64,000 bases of DNA from positions 1-64,000 of the forward strand of contig CAKTDA010000002.1 in the NCBI GenBank assembly GCA_934541105.1, given 5' to 3'. This DNA is from an uncultured Luteitalea sp. (GTDB lineage Bacteria; Acidobacteriota; Vicinamibacteria; Vicinamibacterales; Vicinamibacteraceae). The first letter of the stretch is position 1; every line of letters begins with the position of its first letter. Position numbers and translations under genes: made by a program. The notes beneath the pieces are model-generated. The model did no database searches. It saw only the letters and a list, made by a program, of their open reading frames with translations, and was not told where the DNA came from. Of this stretch, positions 55,321 through 64,000 are shown in pieces.

Positions 55321-56445
55321 TCAGCGTGCTGCGGTCGGTGGCCCCTGCGGCGACACCGGGTCGGGCACCTTGTTCTTCACGGGCGCCACTGTCTTCAGGT
55401 AGGCGAAGACGGCCTTCAGGTCGGCATCGCTCATCTGGCCGAACACCTGCCAGGGCATCGGCGGCAGCAACTGGCGCCCGCGGCCCTGGTGCCGTCCGTT
55501 GCGCAGCGTGTCGATGAACTGCTGCTCGGTCCAGGTCCCGATGCCGGTCTCGGCATCGGGCGTGATGTTGGCCGCGAAGCTGATGCCCCAGGCGCCGGCG
55601 TAGGCGGGCTCGAGCGCAAGGACCTCGCCGTGGCCGGCGACCGGCGGCATCACGGGGACGGCGCCGCGCGCGTCGAATCCGGCCAGCCGTCTCGACGTGT
55701 CGTACTCGGGGCCGCGCGCGCCCATCCGCATCGGCGTGTGGCAGTCGCCGCAGCCCTTTGCCGTGACGAGGTACTCGCCGCGCAGGACGGGATCGGCGTG
55801 CCCGGGCGCGAGCTTCGGCCCCGCCACGGGAGTCGGCGTCGGCCCCGGCCCGGGCCCACCGGGGAGCACCGGCTCTGGCACCTTGTTGGCAATCGCCGGA
55901 ATCGTCCTGAGGTACGCGAACATCGCCGCGAGATCGTCGTCTGCAAGCGTGCCGAACGCCGACCAGGGCATCGGCGGCAGCAGGGCCCGCCCGTTGCCGA
56001 GGTGACGGCCGTTGCGCAGCGTGTCGATGAACTGCTGCTCGGTCCAGGCGCCGATGCCGGTCCCGGTGTGCGGCGTGAGGTTCGCCGTGTAGCTGCGTCC
56101 CCAGGGCCCGGACCACGCGGTCATCGTGTCGCTCGTCGCGCCAATCCAGGGAGCCGGCAGACCAGCGGGATCGGCAACCGGGACGTCGGCCGGGTGGCCC
56201 ATGAGCATCCGGCTCATGTCGGGTTCCGGCCCGTTGTCCCCCATTTTCCACGGCGTGTGGCAGTCGTTGCAGCCGCCGGTGCGCACGAGGTACTCGCCGT
56301 GGGCGATCCGCCCTGCCGATGCGGCGTCGGCTGGTTGCGGCGCGGGCGTGCGTGCCGTGTTGTCGCCCTGATACGCGACGCTGCCCGTCGTCAGCATCAG
56401 CGCGGCGGCGATGGCGAAGTTGAACCTACGGGTGGCGATCTGCAT
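55321..56445 (-). CDS. Periplasmic c-type cytochrome with two duplicated haem domains
   Basis: 374 residues. Signal sequence to about residue 25. Two homologous cytochrome domains, each with one CxxCH (CNDCH about 57-61 and CGDCH about 230-234). Both carry the segment WTEQQFIDTLRNGRH followed by LPPMPW, so it arose by internal duplication. They are separated by a proline-rich linker (PGPGPTPTPVAGP). Resembles small electron-carrying cytochromes of alcohol/aldehyde dehydrogenase type. ATG 56445 lies 20 bp inside the upstream gene, so the two genes are coupled. Confidence 0.87.
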   Translation of the reverse strand: MQIATRRFNFAIAAALMLTTGSVAYQGDNTARTPAPQPADAASAGRIAHGEYLVRTGGCNDCHTPWKMGDNGPEPDMSRMLMGHPADVPVADPAGLPAPWIGATSDTMTAWSGPWGRSYTANLTPHTGTGIGAWTEQQFIDTLRNGRHLGNGRALLPPMPWSAFGTLADDDLAAMFAYLRTIPAIANKVPEPVLPGGPGPGPTPTPVAGPKLAPGHADPVLRGEYLVTAKGCGDCHTPMRMGARGPEYDTSRRLAGFDARGAVPVMPPVAGHGEVLALEPAYAGAWGISFAANITPDAETGIGTWTEQQFIDTLRNGRHQGRGRQLLPPMPWQVFGQMSDADLKAVFAYLKTVAPVKNKVPDPVSPQGPPTAAR

Positions 56446-57529
56446 GAGTACGCTCCGGTCGTGGGGCCTGTCGTGTCGATGACTGCTGACGCGTGTCCTC
56501 GGCAATCCAGCGCCGCAGCAGCGCCACCGCATCGGCGTCCACGATGCGCGAGCCGAGGGGCGGCATCTGCAGCACGGGATGCCGCGATGCCATGCGCGCG
56601 ACGAGCATGCTGCGATCGGGATCGCCGGGCGCGACGCGATCGCGCACGGCGGGATGCGCGGCGGATGTGAAGTGGCTCGGCTGCGCCAGCGTCGTCTGCC
56701 AGGCCGGCGGCGGCGTGACGATCGCTGGCGCGAACGTGTACTGCAGCACGAAGTCGAGCGACGCCATCTCGCCGGCACGCGTGTGGCACATGCCGCAGTT
56801 GCCGTGCAGGTAGCCGAGTGCCGTGCGGGAGACCGGCGTCGGTGCCTCGATGCGAGGCGCTCTGGCCACCAGGTGCTCGGGCAGGTTCCGCACCAGTCCC
56901 GCTGCGAGGAGCTCACGCAGCGTGACGCCACCGGCGGGCACGGGCTCGGCATGTGGCGCGCCGGGATCGCGATCGGCCGACAGCTGGAGCGTGCCCAGGC
57001 CGAGCAGGCGCGACGGTCCGGCCTCGTGGCACGCGGTGCAATCGGCGCGCGACGGAATGGCGTGGCGGATGCCGTCGGCGATCTCGAGGCTGTTGAGGAT
57101 GCCGCGTGCGGGCGCGAGCGTGGCCGAGCCATCGGGGCGCCACGCATAGCTCGCGTAGCGCCAGCCCTCGGCCGTGCGCTCGATGAAACGGGTCTCGGCC
57201 GGTGCGCCGTGGAAGCGGAACTCCTTCCAGACCCTGGTGCCGACCGGGAACTCCCACGCGTCGGGGTCGGATGCATCGATCCAGGAGCCCCTCGGCAGGA
57301 ACAGCCAGCGCGACTTCTCGGCGCCGTCGGTCCACAGCGGGTACTGCGGCGCGAACGCCATGTTCGATTGGGCCACGGTCTTCGTGGCCCAATCGCCGTA
57401 GAGGCCCGTGTCGGCCAGTCGTTCGGGAAGGGGCGCGGGCGCGGCGCCCGGCGCGGCGGTGCGCGCCAGCGGCACCACGACGAGCGCGGCGAGCAACAGT
57501 GCGAGCGAGGCAGCAGGTCTACTGCGCAC
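56426..57529 (-). CDS. Exported dihaem-type protein of the SO_2930-like repeat family
   Basis: 367 residues from GTG 57529, with AGGA upstream. Signal peptide (about 1-25). Region with LADTGLYGDW and YPLWTDGAEKSRWLFLP (about 35-75), the usual front of this uncharacterised family, then two haem motifs, CTACH (about 163-167) and CGMCH (about 246-250). The end is MPPLGSRIVDADAV, a cytochrome-like Met/Pro segment. Probably receives electrons from, or donates them to, the duplicated cytochrome encoded next. Function unproven. 57530-57644, downstream of the fusion gene, holds no gene. Confidence 0.85.
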   Translation of the reverse strand: MRSRPAASLALLLAALVVVPLARTAAPGAAPAPLPERLADTGLYGDWATKTVAQSNMAFAPQYPLWTDGAEKSRWLFLPRGSWIDASDPDAWEFPVGTRVWKEFRFHGAPAETRFIERTAEGWRYASYAWRPDGSATLAPARGILNSLEIADGIRHAIPSRADCTACHEAGPSRLLGLGTLQLSADRDPGAPHAEPVPAGGVTLRELLAAGLVRNLPEHLVARAPRIEAPTPVSRTALGYLHGNCGMCHTRAGEMASLDFVLQYTFAPAIVTPPPAWQTTLAQPSHFTSAAHPAVRDRVAPGDPDRSMLVARMASRHPVLQMPPLGSRIVDADAVALLRRWIAEDTRQQSSTRQAPRPERTHADRHP

Positions 57530-57644
57530 GTCCTGTCAACGAAGGCGCGTGCCGCCGGCGAACGCGACGTGGCGACGCGGCGAACGAACGTCCGCCGCGC
57601 CGCGATCGAACACGTAAGAAGGGACTAAATGACCTGTCGGGTCG

Positions 57645-59096
<1,452 letters not shown>

Positions 59097-59160
59097 GGTA
59101 CTCCTCGTCATGGCCGCCCATCGGTGGCGGCCTGTCTTCACGGCCGCGGACGTGCGGCCT

Positions 59161-59598
59161 TCATCGGTCCAGGTGGTCGAGCTCGATTGGCAGGAAGCCG
59201 CTGCGGTCGTCGCGCAGCAGCCACCCGTGCAGTTCCCCGGGCGTACCGGCCTGCACCGGCACGATCACGTACAGCCACGATGGCCAGGCCTCGGCGAGAT
59301 CTGTCGCAGACGGCAGCGGCGGGTGGTCCGGGTGGCTGTGGAACACGCCGACGACGTCGAGGCCCTCGGCGCGCGCCATGCGCGACACGGCGCGGTAGCT
59401 GTCGGGCCCCATGAGGTACCGGGCCGCCGCACGCCCCGACTCTTCCTCGTTGCCGGCCGCCACAGCGATACGGACCTCGCCGGACGCAGCACCGAGCAGC
59501 CACCCGCAGCCCTCGTCCGGATACGCCCGGCGCGCGGCGTCCTCGATGACGTGTCGCGCGGCACGGGTGCAGCGCCAGGCTCGTCGGCCGGGGGCCAT
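59161..59598 (-). CDS. JAMM/MPN+ metalloprotease
   Basis: 145 residues from ATG 59598. Zinc motif is complete: Glu in DEGCGWLLG (about 27), then His87-Ser-His89 with Asp100 at the canonical HxHx10D spacing (HSHPDHPPLPSATD). Bacterial relatives such as Mycobacterium Mec+ cleave residues after the diglycine of the CysO carrier. The gene lies 64 bp upstream of the fused carrier-E1-rhodanese gene on the same strand, which supports the same role. A TATGAT box ends 7 nt before the ATG. Confidence 0.9.
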   Translation of the reverse strand: MAPGRRAWRCTRAARHVIEDAARRAYPDEGCGWLLGAASGEVRIAVAAGNEEESGRAAARYLMGPDSYRAVSRMARAEGLDVVGVFHSHPDHPPLPSATDLAEAWPSWLYVIVPVQAGTPGELHGWLLRDDRSGFLPIELDHLDR

Positions 59599-59605
59599 CG
59601 AAACG

Positions 59606-59611
59606 ATCATA
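59606..59611 (-). promoter_or_regulatory. Candidate -10 (TATGAT) for the JAMM gene
   Basis: TATGAT on the minus strand, 7 nt before the chosen start and overlapping the alternative ATG at 59610. Confidence 0.45.
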
Positions 59612-59712
59612 GCCAAGGGTCCCACATCGGCCGCGCGGCTTGTGTCATAGGGGAACACTTCCGCCGGCGCCTTTCGCGCTCCGGGGACGGGACCTGTTCG
59701 TGCCAGTCCACC

Positions 59713-61254
59713 TCACGCTTCAGCCTTCACGCGTTCGACGTCCGGCGCGACCGCGACGTACTCGCGCTCGCGGGCGCGAATCGCCTTGTAGCGCTCGAAT
59801 GTCGTGCGCGGCGGTTCGATCCCGAGCACCGAACGCCACGAGCTGCCGCGGAACGTGTGCGCAAGGAGACGGACCGCGTGGCGCAGCACGAAGCCCGGGC
59901 GGCGCCGGAACACCGCCGGCATGTGCCGCACCTTCATCCACCGCTCCGCCTTCCAACGCAGGAACTCGATCTCGTCGGCCGCCAGATGCTCGCTGCGGAG
60001 CACCGCCGTCGTCCCGTCGTACTCCTCCAACCGGTGGTTGACGATGAGGCCACGACGGGCGACGTCGGCGTGCAGCGGAGTGCGCGGGTACGGCGTCGGA
60101 TGCTGGATGTACGGCCAGTCCACGTGCGCGCGGGCAAACGCGAGGTTGGCCTCGATTGCCGCGGCCGAATCCCCCGGATTGCCGATGATCAGGCCGCCGA
60201 CGATGAACAGCCCGTGCCGGTGCAGGACGTCGATGGCCGTCCGTGTCGCGTTGCCCGTTCGGCGCCCGCCGGCGCGCTCGGCGTTCTTTGCCGAGGCGCG
60301 GAGGAACGCCAGGTCGTCGTCGAGCACGTTCTCGATGCCGAGGAAGACGTACTCGAACCCGGCCCGCTTCATCAGCGGCGCCAGCCGCTCGCCGTGCGCC
60401 GCGAACGCCGACGTCATGCCCTGGACGATATAGCGGAGCCCATGCAGGCCGGCCGCGACGATCGCGTCGCAGAAGGCCTCGAATCGCTTCACGTCGAGGG
60501 TGATGTTGTCGTCCACGAGGAAGATCGCGCGCGCCCCGTTGTCGCGGGCGTCGGTGATGTCGGCAATCACCCGCGCGAGGTCTCGGACGTGGAAGTGCCG
60601 GCCGCGCATCTCGACGATCGAGCAGAAGCTGCAGTCGTACGTGCAGCCGCGCGAGGTCTCGACAACGTCGACCGCGTCACCGAGGAACGTGTAGCCGCGG
60701 AGCACGCGGGCGCGGCGGTTCGGCAGGCGCAGCATGTCGTCGAGCCGATGCGCGGCAGGACGGTCGGGGTTGTGCACCACCTCTCCCGATCCATTCCGCC
60801 ACGTGAGTCCGGCAATCGACGCGAGCGCGGCGTCGTGGCCACCGGCCTCGAGCGCCCGCAGCAGTTCGCGGAAAGTCACCTCGCCCTCGCCGCGGACGAC
60901 GACGTCCACGCCGTCGCTGCCGATCCAGGCGTCGGTGGCAAGGCTCGGATCGTAACCGCCGGCGACGAGCGTCGCCTCGGGGCACCACACGCGAAGCCGC
61001 CGGACGAGCCGCAGCGCGGTGCGGCGCTGGAACGTCATCGCCGAGAGGCCGATCACGTCGGGCGGCTGCTCGCGCACGAGACGCTCGACGGTGGCAGCCA
61101 CCGCCTGCGGCACGAGCACGAGGTCGGCGATGGAGACCGTGTGGTGCGGGTCGATGTTGCCGGCCAGCGAGGCAAGCGCCCCGTTGGGCATGCACATCCC
61201 GACCGTCGGCGTGTGCTCGAACGCATCGGGCATCGAGAGCAGCAGCACGTGCAT
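59713..61254 (-). CDS. B12-binding-domain radical SAM protein
   Basis: 513 residues. N-terminal cobalamin-binding-like Rossmann domain (about 1-140: LLLSMPD, VIGLSAMTFQ, GGYDPSL), then a radical SAM core with ETSRGCTYDCSFC (three Cys at about 203-210), LVDDNITLD and FLGIEN. The C-terminal part is helical and basic. The class does methylations or rearrangements in lipid, antibiotic and cofactor pathways; no specific product can be given. GGAGGG lies about 5 nt before ATG 61254. The longer open frame upstream is not protein-like. Confidence 0.87.
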   Translation of the reverse strand: MHVLLLSMPDAFEHTPTVGMCMPNGALASLAGNIDPHHTVSIADLVLVPQAVAATVERLVREQPPDVIGLSAMTFQRRTALRLVRRLRVWCPEATLVAGGYDPSLATDAWIGSDGVDVVVRGEGEVTFRELLRALEAGGHDAALASIAGLTWRNGSGEVVHNPDRPAAHRLDDMLRLPNRRARVLRGYTFLGDAVDVVETSRGCTYDCSFCSIVEMRGRHFHVRDLARVIADITDARDNGARAIFLVDDNITLDVKRFEAFCDAIVAAGLHGLRYIVQGMTSAFAAHGERLAPLMKRAGFEYVFLGIENVLDDDLAFLRASAKNAERAGGRRTGNATRTAIDVLHRHGLFIVGGLIIGNPGDSAAAIEANLAFARAHVDWPYIQHPTPYPRTPLHADVARRGLIVNHRLEEYDGTTAVLRSEHLAADEIEFLRWKAERWMKVRHMPAVFRRRPGFVLRHAVRLLAHTFRGSSWRSVLGIEPPRTTFERYKAIRAREREYVAVAPDVERVKAEA

Positions 61255-61413
61255 GGCGCCCTCCAGTGAGAGTGTACCGACAGCGTACTCCTCCTCCGCG
61301 CTCCCCGCAGTCCCCGCGCCGCCGCGCCGCCGCGTGAGATCCGATCCCCCGCGACTCGGGACGCTTCCCATCCCACGGCAACGTGGCATTTCGTACGCCA
61401 GCGTATGGGGCTG

Positions 61414-61419
61414 TACGCT
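61414..61419 (+). promoter_or_regulatory. Candidate -10 (TACGCT) for the amidase gene
   Basis: TACGCT ends 6 nt before ATG 61426. There is no Shine-Dalgarno, so a leaderless mRNA is possible. Confidence 0.4.
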
Positions 61420-61425
61420 ACAGCC

Positions 61426-62760
61426 ATGCCGTTGCACGACACTGCCCGTGAGCTGCGCGCCGGACGTGTGCGCGCGCGCGACCTCGTCGAGCAGTGCCTG
61501 CAGCGCATCGACGCACTCCAGCCGACGACGAACGCCTTCATCCACGTGGACGCGGAACAGGCGCGACGCGATGCCGATGCCGCAGACGCCGAACTGCGCA
61601 GCGGCCGGGACCGCGGCCTGCTGCACGGCATCCCCGTCTCGCTGAAGGACCTCCTCGACCAGCAAGGCTGCGTGACGACCGCGGGGTCGCGATCGATGGC
61701 GACAACGGCCGCGGCGGACGCCCCGGCCGTGGCGAGCCTGCGCGCGCAGGGCCCCGTGCTCCTCGGCCGCACGAACATGCACGAGTTCGCGCTCGGCACG
61801 ACGAACGAGGACTCGGGGTTCGGCCCGGTCCGCCATCCGCGCGACGGTTCGCGCGTCTCGGGCGGGTCGAGTGGCGGATCGGCCGTCGCGGTCGCCACCG
61901 GGATGAGCCACCTGTCGATCGGATCCGACACCGGCGGCTCGATCCGGATCCCGTCGGCCGTGTGCGGGCTCGTCGGCCTCAAGCCGGCGTGGGGCGAGGT
62001 GTCGCTCGCGGGCGTCGTGCCGCTGAGCCCGACGCTCGACTGCATCGGTCCGCTCGCGACGAGCGTCGAAGACGCGTGGTATGGGCTTCGCGCGCTCGAC
62101 TCCCACGGCCGGCTGCCCGACTGCCCCGCCCTGCCGACGATTGCCGGCGTGCGCATCGGCCTTCTACTTGACTTCGGCTGGCGGCTCGTCGAGCCGGCGA
62201 TTGCCGACGGCGTGCTCGCCGCGCTCGATCGCCTGGCGTCGGCGGGCGCCGCGCTGCGCAACCTGCCGCTCGCGACTGCCCCCTCGGTGCCCGATGCCTA
62301 CGCGACCATCGTGATCCGCGAAGCCCTCGACTTCCACACGCCGAGGCTCGCCGCGCACGCCGATCGCTACACGCCGGCCATCCGCACACGCCTGCAGACC
62401 GCCGCGCGGCCGTCCGACGACGCGTATGCTGCGGCGCTTGCCACGCGAGCCGCCGTGCAGGCCGACGTGGACGCGCTGCTGGCCGACGCCGACGTACTCG
62501 CGCTGCCCGGGCTCTCGATCACGCCACCACCGATCGGGCAGGCGCTCGTCGAGTGGGCCGAGGGGCCCGAGCCGACGCGCGTGGCCATGCTGCGCCTCAC
62601 GCAGCCGTTCAACATGTCGCGCCATCCGGCGATCGTGATGCCAGTGGGCGAGACGCCCGCCGGCTGGTCGGTGAGCCTGCAGCTCGTGGGCCGCGACACG
62701 ACGTCGCTCGTGGCCATCGCGCGCGGTGTCGAGGCCGCGCTGCGTCCCGGCGTCGTGTGA
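61426..62760 (+). CDS. Amidase-signature family hydrolase (GatA-like)
   Basis: 444 residues. Amidase-signature triad: Lys in PVSLKDLLD (about 73), cis-Ser in the GGSSGGSAVAVA region, and Ser in SDTGGSIRIPS. Full family core and C-terminal FNMSRHPAIVMPVG. Could be a free-standing amidase or the A subunit of the Glu-tRNA amidotransferase. No gatB or gatC is adjacent and the length is short of typical GatA (about 485), so a general amidase is more likely. ATG 61426 is chosen because it follows a TACGCT box; ATG 61405 is in frame. Confidence 0.88.
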   Translation: MPLHDTARELRAGRVRARDLVEQCLQRIDALQPTTNAFIHVDAEQARRDADAADAELRSGRDRGLLHGIPVSLKDLLDQQGCVTTAGSRSMATTAAADAPAVASLRAQGPVLLGRTNMHEFALGTTNEDSGFGPVRHPRDGSRVSGGSSGGSAVAVATGMSHLSIGSDTGGSIRIPSAVCGLVGLKPAWGEVSLAGVVPLSPTLDCIGPLATSVEDAWYGLRALDSHGRLPDCPALPTIAGVRIGLLLDFGWRLVEPAIADGVLAALDRLASAGAALRNLPLATAPSVPDAYATIVIREALDFHTPRLAAHADRYTPAIRTRLQTAARPSDDAYAAALATRAAVQADVDALLADADVLALPGLSITPPPIGQALVEWAEGPEPTRVAMLRLTQPFNMSRHPAIVMPVGETPAGWSVSLQLVGRDTTSLVAIARGVEAALRPGVV

Positions 62761-62791
62761 GGCAGGCCGTCCGAAGCCCGGCAATCTGCGT

Positions 62792-62797
62792 TAGGCT
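62792..62797 (+). promoter_or_regulatory. Candidate -10 (TAGGCT) for the ABHD18-like gene
   Basis: TAGGCT ends 6 nt before ATG 62804. The intervening GGGAGG touches the start codon and is too close to act as a normal Shine-Dalgarno. Confidence 0.4.
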
Positions 62798-62803
62798 GGG
62801 AGG

Positions 62804-63838
62804 ATGCTCCGCTGGGCATTCCACCGGTGGGAGGAAGCCCTCCACAATCGCAGCAGCGACCGCATCGTGCGCGACTTCGCCTGGGGCCTCGAGTGGCTCC
62901 ATGCGCAACCGCACGCGGTGGGTGCGCCCGCCGATGCGCACGACGCGATCTCCCCTGCCGACGCACTGGCCGGCTATGCCGCGTGGGCCGTGGCCAACAG
63001 CGCGAGCTTCTTTGCCAGCACCGACACCCGCGACTTCGACCTCGACGCCGCCGGGCACCTGACGTTCCCGAGCGAACTTGTCACGCCGCACCCGGAGAAC
63101 AACGTGGTGCACGCCCGCTTGTACCGGGCGCAGGCCGATCGCGGACGGGCGGTCGTGGTGCTGCCGCAGTGGAACTCGGATGCCGACGGGCACGTCGGGC
63201 TGTGCCGCCTCTTCAACCGCGCCGGCATCACGGCGCTTCGCCTCAGCAAGCCGTACCACGACTGGCGGATGCCCCCCGAACTCCAGCGCGCCGACTACAT
63301 CGTCAGCAGCAACATCGGGCGCACGCTGCAGGTGTGCCGGCAGGCCGTGCTCGACGCGCGCCGGGCCGTCGGCTGGCTGCACGGCCAGGGCTACACCTCG
63401 ATTGGCATCTGCGGCACGAGCCTCGGCTCGTGCCTCGCCATGCTCACGGCAGCGCACGAGCCGCGGATCAAGGCCGCGGCGCTCAATCACATCTCGCCCT
63501 ACTTCGCCGACGTGGTCTGGGATGGCCTCTCGACGCGCCACGTGCGCAAGGGCCTCGACGGCCACGTGGACCTCGAGACGCTGCGCCGCATCTGGCTGCC
63601 GATCAGCCCGCAGCCGTACCTCGATCTCGTGCGCAACGTCCGCACGCTGCTCGTCTATGCGCGCTACGACCTGACGTTTCCGCTGCGGCTGTCGCAGTCA
63701 CTCGTGGGCGAGTTCCGCGAGCGCGGCATCCCGCACCAGGTGGCCGTCCTGCCCTGCGGGCACTACTCGACGGGCAAGACGCCGTTCAAGTTCCTCGACG
63801 GGTACTGGCTGACCCGGTTCCTGGTGAAGGCGCTGTAA
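62804..63838 (+). CDS. Alpha/beta hydrolase, ABHD18-like
   Basis: 344 residues, no signal peptide. Alpha/beta hydrolase with VVVLPQWNSDADGH, nucleophile elbow CGTSLGSCLA (Ser about 206), an acid candidate in YARYDLTFP and His in PCGHYSTGK. The long N-terminal helical part and LSKPYHDWRMP resemble the ABHD18/DUF2048 group, whose animal member acts on cardiolipin; a lipase or esterase role here is inference. The gene is separate from, but only 43 bp after, the amidase. Confidence 0.82.
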   Translation: MLRWAFHRWEEALHNRSSDRIVRDFAWGLEWLHAQPHAVGAPADAHDAISPADALAGYAAWAVANSASFFASTDTRDFDLDAAGHLTFPSELVTPHPENNVVHARLYRAQADRGRAVVVLPQWNSDADGHVGLCRLFNRAGITALRLSKPYHDWRMPPELQRADYIVSSNIGRTLQVCRQAVLDARRAVGWLHGQGYTSIGICGTSLGSCLAMLTAAHEPRIKAAALNHISPYFADVVWDGLSTRHVRKGLDGHVDLETLRRIWLPISPQPYLDLVRNVRTLLVYARYDLTFPLRLSQSLVGEFRERGIPHQVAVLPCGHYSTGKTPFKFLDGYWLTRFLVKAL

Positions 63839-63852
63839 CGCGGGGGCTGCGA

Positions 63853-64000
63853 CTACAGGTAGTCGAGGAGGCCGCGGACGGCGTTGGCGAGCACGCCAGC
63901 GAGCGCGGTCATCAGCGGAGACACGTCGCCCTTGGCCACGGCATCGGCCACCGTCACCGGCTCGGTGAGCAGCAGCCACAGCGTGGCAATGGCAAGCGTG
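63853..64000 (-). CDS. Partial membrane-associated protein, C-terminal end only
   Basis: The last 48 codons of a minus-strand frame that enters from beyond the window end: a hydrophobic helix (LAIATLWLLLTEPVTVADAV) followed by an amphipathic tail ending GLLDYL, TAG stop at 63855-63853. It reads without interruption, but the product cannot be identified. Confidence 0.5.
   Translation of the reverse strand, partial: TLAIATLWLLLTEPVTVADAVAKGDVSPLMTALAGVLANAVRGLLDYL

Overview
This is 64 kb of GC-rich (visibly about 68-70%) bacterial chromosome, densely packed on both strands. The gene mix suggests an Acidobacteriota of the Vicinamibacteria type (Luteitalea-like): a large Oar-like TonB receptor with a carboxypeptidase-regulatory domain, Tat-exported PIG-L and dienelactone-hydrolase-like enzymes, a PVC-type haem protein, menaquinone made from futalosine (mqnE), and much degenerate intergenic repeat DNA. 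This assignment is inference from gene content; no rRNA is present. No prophage, insertion sequence or CRISPR array was seen.

Layout. 1-629: tandem array of 96-113 bp units running into the 3' end of a minus-strand tRNA-Arg(ACG). 709-10086: GH3 glycosidase, moaB, a four-gene overlapping signalling operon (triple-receiver hybrid kinase, cheR, cheB, receiver-kinase) and moeA. 10080-16875: HEAT/cytochrome c protein, CHASE histidine kinase, superoxide dismutase, quinolinate synthase. 16935-19833: inositol oxygenase of animal type, zinc-ribbon protein, Tat esterase, EF-P-like factor. 20130-28525: VOC protein, CocE-type hydrolase, nucleoside-hydrolase lipoprotein, a duplicated TPR/exported-SDR divergent module, Tat PIG-L deacetylase. 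28713-33929: Oar-like receptor, mqnE, yjbQ. 34037-40898: three-gene cellulose-synthase-like exopolysaccharide operon with a tandem-PilZ synthase. 40965-46290: cobalamin riboswitch followed by btuB, btuD, btuC and btuF. 46298-53284: ClC channel, two divergent HtrA-like pseudoproteases, two antiporter-like membrane proteins. 53277-55278: iscR-iscS-iscA. 55321-57529: two dihaem-type cytochrome proteins. 57645-59598: JAMM peptidase and a MoaD-MoeB-rhodanese fusion. 59713-64000: B12/radical SAM protein, amidase, alpha/beta hydrolase, and a cut-off membrane protein.

How the genes fit together. Molybdenum-cofactor or sulfur-carrier steps recur (moaB, moeA, MoaD-MoeB fusion). Cobalamin uptake is a complete riboswitch-controlled set. 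c-di-GMP input is implied by the PilZ domains. Most operons are translationally coupled by ATGA or GTGA overlaps. About ten genes have a TAnnnT hexamer only 5-10 nt before the start codon and no usable Shine-Dalgarno, which suggests leaderless mRNAs. Dispersed palindromes and heptanucleotide arrays sit at gene 3' ends, often between convergent genes.

The most promising undescribed elements are the JAMM/fused ubiquitin-like carrier pair, the duplicated TPR/exported-SDR module, the pseudoprotease-antiporter-ClC cluster, and the two repeat families.
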